64,000 bases of DNA, taken from Phaseolus vulgaris. Taxonomy: Eukaryota > Streptophyta > Magnoliopsida > Fabales > Fabaceae. Positions 56,880-64,000 of this stretch are shown piece by piece. The notes beneath the pieces are model-generated. The model was given only the letters and a program-made list of their open reading frames with translations, was not told the origin of the DNA and made no database searches. Location: the NCBI RefSeq assembly GCF_000499845.2, contig NW_027174144.1, forward strand, positions 17,976-81,975, in the 5' to 3' direction. The first letter of the stretch is position 1. Each line of letters starts with the position of its first letter. The translations under genes and the position numbers were made by a program.

Positions 56880-58083
56880 TGATCCTGCCGGCAACTCGAA
56901 CGTGGAGGAATTGCTCCGTAGCACTCTCTGCCCTGTCTACGCGGCTGCGTCTTCTGCAGAATCACCCTCAGAACCTTCTCTTGCTTCTCCGAACGTGACC
57001 TGCAAAACACACAGACGGCGCCTCTAGCGGCCGTTTGCACTCCGACGATCAAGTTAGTCCACAGAACCACCAAAGACTAGGAAACTAGTAATGTGTGTGA
57101 AAAACTCTTGCTCTCTGTTTTTTCGTCTCTCCTCCCTTCACTCTCACCCTGATTCTCCCTTTTATCTCTCTTTCCCTGCTTCTAGGCATAACAGGATTCT
57201 GTTATGCTATTCTGGCATGTGTCAGAACCCTGTTATGCTTTTCAGAGAAAGCGTACCTTCAGAATCAGTAGTGGGGAGCGTGAGAGTCTGTGCATGTCTG
57301 CGCGTCTCTGCGCTTGGCTGCGCCTGTCTGTACCTTCAGTGGTACGGAGTGCTCTTTTGTCTGGACCGCACCCCTCTCAGATGACGACACGTGGAGGCCT
57401 GCAACTCACATCTAACCACACACGTGTCACTTACTGGAAGGGCTCTAGCGCCTCTCTTTGTGTGCCTAAGTTACGCCCTTGCGGAGTAACTCAGGATGTT
57501 TCTCTTATCTGGGTAAATCGCATACTCTTAGGAGAACGTCGGGTGTGGCTGGTCTAGGCATACTCACCAAACGTTGCTCTCTGCGTAGGCGACTTACCCT
57601 TCACGATGCCACGCACGTAATGGGTTGAGGGAATCACCAATCACCGACTGGCTTGCTAGTTCCCTCAGGCCACTCTCGTGCATGATTCCCTGAGGTGTGC
57701 TCATGCGAGGTCCATGCGTAACGCTCTCGCTGGGAATCTCAGTCCCAGTTTAACTGCGTGTAACACGAGACCCCGATGACAATACACCCGATGACTGATC
57801 AGTGTTTATTCGCTTATCGCGCTCTGCCTCCAGGCGCGAGTCTGGGAACTGGTCTGCTGGTGGCCACTTGGCTACTGACCACCGATCACCATTCTGGGTG
57901 ATCTATCCCCCGAACTCTCTGCCGCCTGATCTTTCGGTGGTAACTTGGTTACTGACCACCGATCACCTCTCTTGGCGATCGTCCCCCCGACCTCTCTGCC
58001 ACCTGGTCCACGTGTCACCCTTCGAGTGGTCCACGTGGTTCTCTGATGCTGACGTCATCGACTACCGATGACCGATCGGATCA
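56880..58083 (-). repeat. Element E 5' LTR
   Basis: The LTR is 1204 bp and complete: TGATCCGATCGGTC...GCCGGCAGGATCA on the minus strand. The U5 block is at 56999-57053. It is an inverted copy of the C/J LTR at 36783-37941. Confidence 0.94.
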
Positions 58084-60050
58084 GTGCTGTTTTCAGTTCG
58101 GAGTGCGAAGAGGTCATCCTGGAGCTTCCTTGTAGAGCTCTCCACAACTTTAGAGATGATTGTGGGGAAGTCCTCTGCCATCATCTTCAGTTTGGCCGAG
58201 AAAGGCTCCCACATCCTCTTGACCTCAAGAGAGAGGTTTGCTTGTGGAGGCACCGGGTGGACTTGTTGCTGGTTTTCGCCGCCACCTTCTTAAGTTGGTT
58301 ACTCAGCGGGTGCTTCTTGGCGTGGCGGCGATGTCGGGGATTCAGTAATGAGAATTGGAGAGTGATGAGCACCTTCATCCCCGACCGGTGCAGCGTTTGC
58401 GGTTGAGGCGTTTGAAGGAGGACCCCCTCCAGCGGATACATAAGGCGTGGAGGCGCTCGGGGGTTCTCTATGAAGTTTGGCTCGGGGGCCTCAACCACAG
58501 GGGCGCAGACGCCAATGGAATTGCTTGGACTGGCGAGGCAGGAGCTGGTGGAGGAGGCAATGTGGGAGGCGGAGCTGGTGTGGATGGCGGTGTTGATGTA
58601 GGGAGTGGAGGTGGAGCTGGTGGTGAAGAAGGCGCCACCCTCTTCCTCTTGGTAACAAGGCCATCTTCCGTCGCCTCGTCATCTTCTTCTTCTTCTTCTT
58701 GGACTACTTGGGGTGCTTTCCTCTTTGGCTTCCTGAGGATAAGCTTCTTGCGTTGGTTGGCGGGTTGGACCTCGGGGGGAGTTGGGCCTTTTGGTGGCGA
58801 TCTGCCCTGTGCGGCGGCGATCTCCACCACCGAGTTTGGCACGGTTTGGGAACCCGATGCCAACCCATGGGCTCGGGCGAGTGCCCTCAGTTCAGCAAGT
58901 TTGCCCTGGCCCAACATGCGATCTGCATAATGCAAAGGTGCATGGATTAATTCAGAGAAAAAGGTAAAAACATAAGGCATTATGCAGCAGAAGCAGATAA
59001 ATGGTGCAGAAAATAAAACCAAAGTCTTGCGCGCAACGCACAAGACGCCCAGAAACAGTTAACGAAGGAAATGTCAAGATAGAGACTTAGACGTTGAGGT
59101 GAGTTCTAACCTATGCGAATTTCGAGTTGGTCCTCGAAGAACTCGAAGCAGATGAGTGTGGTGGTGAGGAAGGTGATGTTGGCGTCTGCCACACTCTTCC
59201 AGAAGAAGCATAGGTCCCTGTCCAAGGCACCCATGCTATCAGGACTCCTTGGCCTCCTGAAGCTGCCTTTGGACTCTTTGTCCCCTTGTTTACCCAATAC
59301 AAAGGGAAACCGTCAAGCAGAGAAGCGTCCTTGTCATTGGGGCGCACCTGGACGAATTTGCCCTTCCAGTCTTTGTAGGATTGCTGGAAGATAGAAAGGA
59401 TCGACCTCCCAGCAATCCCGTTCAAGCTCACCCACAGGCGATCTCCTGGTGCTTGGCTTCAAAAAGAAAGAGGAAGACGTCCACTGACGCTGGCAGCCCC
59501 AAGTGGTCGCACATTATCTGGAACGCCCATACGAACGCCCAGCCATTGGGATGAAGCTGGGCGGCGGCGATGTTGAGCTCGGTAAGAAGCTCCCTTTCAA
59601 AGCGGGTAAAGGGAAACCTAAGTTTCACCTTCTTGAACAGGGTGGTGTAGACGAAGCAGAACGGCACACCATTGTTCCCCTTGTCGTCGGCGCAAACTGG
59701 CAGGTCGGGGGGCAAGGCAACACCGTCATTTTTTCGTCGTGCTCCTTATGGAACGACTGGTGAGGCTCATCCCCTTTCGTCAGTCGAAGAACCGCCCCAG
59801 CAGAGTTCACCAAGGAGGTTTCCTTCAGCAAGGTTGAGTTGGCCCATGGGTATAGTTTTTTGAAATCTGGCGAGGGGACGGAGGCTCCTCCGGTGACAGG
59901 CGGAGTAGCCTGGGCCAGGTTGGGGCGGGAAGGTGCAGGCCTCTCAGCCTGAGAAGATGAAGCACCGCGTGCTCGCGGTGGGTTGTGTGCTTGAGAAGAG
60001 GGGTTTCGTGACGAAGGAGGAGGATTGGGGGTGATCTTTGAGCGAGTCAT
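58084..60050 (-). pseudogene. Opposite-strand accessory gene of D/I, truncated by E
   Basis: The ATG at 60050 gives MTRSKITPNPPP. Exon 2 runs to 59111 in pieces: KKLYPWANSTLLKETS, then GVPFCFVYTTLFKKVKLRF, HPNGWAFVWAFQIMC and LSIFQQSYKDWKGKFVQVRP. Frame changes lie near 59690, 59450 and 59290. The phase-1 intron (59110-58923, acceptor TATGCAG) leads in frame to DRMLGQGKLAELRALARAHG. Exon 3 has the basic, acidic and proline-rich parts, a frame change near 58490, and is cut in the coiled coil at 58084 by E. A candidate 5'-UTR intron is at 60290-60059. Confidence 0.82.
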
Positions 60051-60627
60051 CACGGAAGCTGCAAAGGAAGAAGAAAAGAAAAGGTGATCAGGGTTTGCAG
60101 AGGCTGACTCGATCACAAGAGAAGGGTGGAAAATGAACGAACGAAGGTTCGTTGCAACGAAGACAAAGCCCTAAGTTACGAAGAAGGGCAAATAGAAAAA
60201 ACAACCCACAACGTATGCACCAGGTAGTTAAAGGATGATGCGAATCGGTTAAAATGCAGGAAAAACCAGCAGAAGAAGTAAAGGAAGTACCTTTTTATGA
60301 TCGGGAAAGTGATGAGGGAAGTTGGTGATTCAGGAGGTTGAAGAACGTTGAGAGCTTTTGCAGAAGAGAGTTGGAGCGTCTGAGAATACGAAGAAAGTGA
60401 TGGAACAGTGAAAGAAAATGGGTTTAAAGGTTTTTTCGAAATGGGTTTGGAAGCGCAAACGACAATTGAAGGTAACCGTTGATGAAGCCACGTGTCGAGC
60501 GATGGGAGGAATGTTTGGTTGAGCGTCAGAAAAGCAGAAAGTACAACCGCTTGAAATTCTGCGCCAGCGCCACGTAGATCGGTATTGACGTGACTCCTTT
60601 AGTCTTTCGCTGGACAAGTCTTCGCTT
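60051..60627 (-). promoter_or_regulatory. Upstream region of the D/I accessory gene
   Basis: It holds the 5'-UTR intron (donor AAAG|GTACTT at 60290, acceptor TTTGCAG|CTTCC at 60059) and the probable promoter. It is collinear with 31229-31805 of B. No independent promoter motif beyond CCACGTGTCG near 60489 was identified. Confidence 0.45.
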
Positions 60628-60643
60628 AAGACTGGGGGGCTTG
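60628..60643 (+). other. Polypurine tract of D/I
   Basis: AAGACTGGGGGGCTTG directly precedes the LTR. Confidence 0.9.
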
Positions 60644-61455
60644 TGTACCGCCCTGGTAGTCGGAAGTGATGACGTGGCATCAAGTTATTGTATAGGCGTG
60701 TTGAGAGGACGCCAGGCTGCAGAAGGGAAGGAGGTCGGGGGTTCGTGTAGTCGCCAGTTATCAAGTTGGCGTGCTCCGATCTCCATCACACCAATACCGG
60801 CGATCACCAAGTTGAAGACGAAGTCGCCAGATATGAACTTAGGCGACCAAGTGATTAGAGATCGCCGGAGCAAGCACATCGCCGAAGATGAAGGTGGTAC
60901 AGATTAGAAGGCGGCCGGCGAGACCACAGGGAAGGTGTATACGAAGGCACCCTAACTCGCCAATCCCAGTAGAGATCGCACTCCAGGACAACTAGCACTG
61001 GGCAGTACCATGCATAAGTAACTTAGCCAAATGAGAGTTAGAAGCAGCGCCCAAGTCAAGGAGGCTCTGGATGATGGCACGTGTACGGTTGGATGCGAGC
61101 CACGTGTCCAGTCTGTAACTGCCAGGAGAGAGAATGTGGCCAGGTATATAAGGGTTTCCCAACGAACTTTGAGGTACGCGCGTTCAGATTATCTTCTTTA
61201 CGCTTGCGAGTTTCTAGAGTATACTGTGAGAGAGAACATGCACGGCTCCTTGAGAGTTCTTGAGTGTTGTTCCTAGTATTTGGTGGTTCGGCCACTGACT
61301 TGGGCGTTGGAGTGCGATCGGCCGCAGCGGCGCCGCTCTGTTCTTTTGCAGGTTCTTGAGGTGGATCTTGGCGGAGGACGGAGGTTGAAATGGTGCACAC
61401 GTCGATCCAAGTTTGACGAGGCAAGCTCCAACGTTTTGGTCAACAGGCAGGATCA
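60644..61455 (+). repeat. Element D/I 3' LTR (family 1)
   Basis: The LTR is 812 bp, TGTACCGCCC...GGCAGGATCA. It has CACGTG boxes at 61078-61083 and 61101-61106, TATATAAG at 61145-61152 and the U5 block at 61299-61352. It lacks some internal segments found in the B LTR. Confidence 0.92.
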
Positions 61456-61836
61456 CTAAGTGAAGACCAAAGAACGATCACTGATGATCGTCAGTGATTG
61501 GTTAGTGGTGCAAAGCAGCGCACAAGAACTGTTAAACACAAAGCTAAGGGAGTAGCTAGTCGTGATCAAGTAAGGCCAAGATCAAAGGAGGCAGATCGCG
61601 CTAGGCCTAAGCTGGTTAACACTTAGTCGTGTGCAAAGGGAAAGACTAAGCTTAAGATCGCGCTGAACCTAAGCTAGCTAACAGTTAGTCGTGTGCATAA
61701 AGAAAGGTGAAGCTCAAGAAAATACAAGAGAAGAAGATTATACAAATTGAGAGTATATATTCACAACCAAGTCTTATACAAATTCTGAGTACAAGAAAAG
61801 TTGTGCAGATGTAAAAATTTACAAGAAAGAAAGAGA
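61456..61836 (+). repeat. Spacer repeats of C/J
   Basis: Two to three units carry GTTAACACTTAGTCGTGTGC and GATCGCGCT, matching the 62-bp array of E. No gene is seen. Confidence 0.7.
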
Positions 61837-64000
61837 TCAAGGGGCAGGAGGGGTGAGCTTTCCATCTACCACTTCGTGATAAATGCTGAATTGCGAGAGG
61901 TCCAAGTCTGGGAGAACGTATCGGATTGCTCGAGTGCCAGCTCGAATCCGTCAGTAAGGGCATCAGCACCCACGTTCATCAGATCAGCTTTCTCCGCCTC
62001 CAGTTTTTGCTTTGAGGCCTCCGCAGCATTTCTCTCAGTGGTAAGGGCAGCAAGGGAGGAGGGCAGCTTCTTCCAGTTGGCCCTTGGCTTCAGACAGTTT
62101 GCCCACCACCTCCTCAAGCTCTTCTCTCCAACAGCGGGCCGCTTCTTTGGTGGACTCGAGCTCCCCCACTAGTTGAGAGTTCAGTTGGCGTAGGGAGGAG
62201 GTCTTGGCCCGTAGCTCCACCACCGCGCAGTCCAGAGAGCTAACAGTTTGCCCCATCAAGATCTCCGTCTTGATGGTCTCTTGGACCTGCGCTAGGTACT
62301 CCCTCCTAGCTTTTTCCACCATGCCCCGCATCACTCTACAGACCCTTGGGCAGCTTCGAAGTCACTTCGCAGTGACTCCTTGTCGTGCTCAAGCTCCTTC
62401 ACCCTCTTCTCCAGGGCTATTTGCTTGCGGTGCTGGGTGGAAAACTCCAAAGAGAGCACCATCTGCCTGGCCAGGTGCATGTCCACCTCATCACCGTTCC
62501 ATTCAACGAGCTCTCGGTTTCTGATAAGCTGTCGAACCAAGGTGATGACCCTGCTAAAGTTCTCGTGGCTAGCTCCAGAGGCGCTTGGTCGCGAGCTGGA
62601 GCCACCATATTCAGCAGTTGCAGTGGAGGTTGGCAGTGGTGGCGGGAGACCCCCCGGATGAGCGGAAGCGCCCCCAGCAGGAGGAGCAGATGGACCAAGA
62701 GATTGGCCTGCTGGGGAGGGAGATGACAGTCGAGAAGCTGGAGGCGGCTGTTGGCAGGGAGAAGGAAGGCATGTGGGCTCTGGGGCAGGTTGAGTAGAGG
62801 GAGGGGGTGAACCTTCCTCTACCTCCACCACCTCGATCTCCCCAGGCTGGAGAGATGAGGCCCCCTCAACCGCTGGCAATTTCCTCTGGCGGTGTATAAG
62901 AGGAGAGCCAGAGCTTTCCTCTTCGGTTGAGGCAGCAGCAGCAGCAGCAAGTGAAGTAGAAGCCTTCACCAGTCTTTTTCTCTTCCTTCCTTGCTCGGGG
63001 CCTTCAGCTGGCGCGACCGAGAGAGGAGGGGCTGCAATGGGCTCGGTGGTAGAGGAAGAGGAGCCAGTTCCCTTGGTCCCCCGAAGCTTGGCAAGCTCCA
63101 GCAAGGCTTGCCTCCTGTCTTTCCCTGACATTGAATCTACGTAGATGAGAAAAGGAAGAGTTAGATGGCCAAGTTACGCAAGTAAGTCAAAATATATAAA
63201 AGCAGGCGTGAGAAGGTGCAAGTATCCTAAGAGGTGGAAGAAAAAGGGCTACCTATGTATTTTTTCAGAGCCACCACATCAAACTCATATTTGATGAGGC
63301 GAGCAGAGTTGTACTTGGCCCCCAGGAACAGCCCACAAAGCTCGCGCTCGTAGGGGGCCATGACTTCAAGGTCCCTGGGTTTCTTGAATTCAACCCCAGG
63401 AACCCAGTAGAGGGGGTACCCCTCGAGCAGGTTTGGACTTTGTGGGGTGGCAGATATCATGTAGAACCTGCCTTTCCAGTCTTTGAAGGATTGCTGGTAT
63501 AGGCCCAGGAGCACCCGTCCAGCTACCCCGTTCAGGCTAACCCAGGACCTGTCCCCAGGATTCTTCGCCTCGAAGAAATAGAGGAACACATCCACGGAGG
63601 CGTTGTGCTCGAAGTAGTTACAGAGAATCTGGAATGCCCGGATGAAAGCCCAGGCATTTGGATGGAGTTGGCAGGGCGCGACGTTCAACTCCATCATCAG
63701 CTCCTTCTCGAAAAAGGTGAATGGCAGGCGTAGCTTCAACCTTTTGAAGATGGCGGAGTAGATGAAGACGAAGGGCACCCCATTGGTGGCCCTATCGTCC
63801 GCGTAGATGGGCATCCCTCGAGGAGGAATGCGGACTTGGATGTTGAAATCATTTTCCCTGTCTATGGCGCACGAAGGCTCATCCGGGTCATGGCTCAGAA
63901 GAGAGGTGAGATGACCCTGTGGTAGCAGGGTGGATGTTTCGGCCAGCAACGCTAGGGGGGCCCAGTCGTAGACCCTGGCGTTGTCATGTAGGAGGTGGCA
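61837..64000 (-). pseudogene. Opposite-strand accessory gene of C/J, start beyond window
   Basis: Exon 2 (64000 or further to 63253) is open: LAETSTLLPQGHLTSLLSHD, FVFIYSAIFKRLKLRLPFTF, HPNAWAFIRAFQILCNYF and DWKGRFYMISATPQS. The phase-1 intron (63252-63137; GTAGCC...CGTAG) joins to DSMSGKDRRQALLELAKLRG. Exon 3 is intact to about 62340 (KRKRLVKAS, EVVEVEEGSPPP, NRELVEWNGDEVDMHLARQ). Frame changes in the coiled coil follow near 62335 and 62060 and in the tail near 61920. The stop is at 61837. It is the closest relative of the E copy. Confidence 0.85.

Larger units (their letters stand above)
45043..58083 (-). mobile_element. Element E: family 2 Tat element, near-complete, with a solo LTR inside
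   Basis: On the minus strand the order is 5' LTR (58083-56880), PBS, gag (from 56782), F2 solo LTR, rest of gag-pol (to 50099), post-pol block, spacer repeats, plus-strand accessory gene (46833-49065), polypurine tract and 3' LTR (46225-45043). The LTR pair differs by about ten substitutions by eye. The 3' LTR lacks its last 22 bases, so no target duplication remains. The right flank (GTGCTGTTTTC) is the coiled-coil exon of element I. E is thus inserted in D/I. Confidence 0.93.
58084..61455 (+). mobile_element. Element D/I, right segment: accessory gene and 3' LTR
   Basis: It starts inside the coiled-coil exon (LQDDLFALRTENS on the minus strand) and runs to the 3' LTR end at 61455. The family and orientation fit the left segment at 40247-45042. 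The minisatellite end and the last third of the accessory exon are missing between the two segments. The sequence after 61455 is family 2 spacer (CTAAGTGAAG), so D/I was inserted in C/J. Confidence 0.85.
61456..64000 (+). mobile_element. Element C/J, right segment: family 2 spacer and accessory gene, continues past the window
   Basis: The sequence is the inverted counterpart of 46.9-49.5 kb in E. It has the same orientation and family as 36783-40246. The first bases CTAAG should be the target duplicated by D/I. The 3' LTR must lie to the right of the window. Confidence 0.82.

Noticed and set aside
36783..58083. One giant element bounded by inverted family 2 LTRs
   Set aside because: The flanks CTTTT and GTGCT do not match, and internal sequences resolve into three elements with their own LTRs.

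Overview
The window is a block of plant (angiosperm) repetitive DNA built almost entirely of LTR retrotransposons inserted into one another. No host protein-coding gene, rRNA or tRNA gene could be supported. The elements have plant-type LTRs, 5-bp target duplications, and Ty3/Gypsy polyproteins of the Tat (Retand/Grande-like) lineage. These carry a second, archaeal-type RNase H, and between pol and the 3' LTR they carry an extra spliced gene on the opposite strand. A chromovirus-like Gypsy element and two Ty1/Copia elements complete the set. A eudicot, perhaps a legume, is my impression, but nothing here proves it.

Layout, left stack: element A (minus strand, from before base 1 to 11647, family 1) is inserted in Gypsy element G (11648-14272, plus). 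G in turn splits the integrase of element F1 (14273-20310, plus, family 3). Only the right-hand parts of G and F1 are in the window. An AT-rich stretch (20311-20730) follows.

Centre: element B (20731-32715, plus, family 1) is complete, with two LTRs and a perfect ATTAC target duplication. It sits in what looks like the 3' LTR of an old minus-strand Copia remnant (32716-33630).

Right stack: Copia element H (33631-36782, plus) cuts that remnant. H is cut by family 2 element C/J (36783-40246 and 61456 to the window end, plus). C/J is cut by family 1 element D/I (40247-45042 and 58084-61455, plus). D/I is cut by family 2 element E (45043-58083, minus). The gag of E is cut by F2, a family 3 solo LTR (54189-55470). 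This gives six nesting levels.

How the genes work in these elements: the sense polyprotein supplies nucleocapsid, protease, reverse transcriptase, RNase H, archaeal-type RNase H and integrase. The opposite-strand gene runs towards pol. It has a 5'-UTR intron, an exon with a domain resembling the 'putative gypsy type transposon' family (Transposase_28), a phase-1 intron, and a last exon that is proline-rich, basic/acidic and coiled-coil. Its function is unknown. Every sense polyprotein in the window is broken. The breaks are often CAG-to-TAG stops, the pattern expected from deamination of CHG-methylated cytosine. LTR comparisons by eye rank A as youngest, then E, then B, which fits the nesting order.
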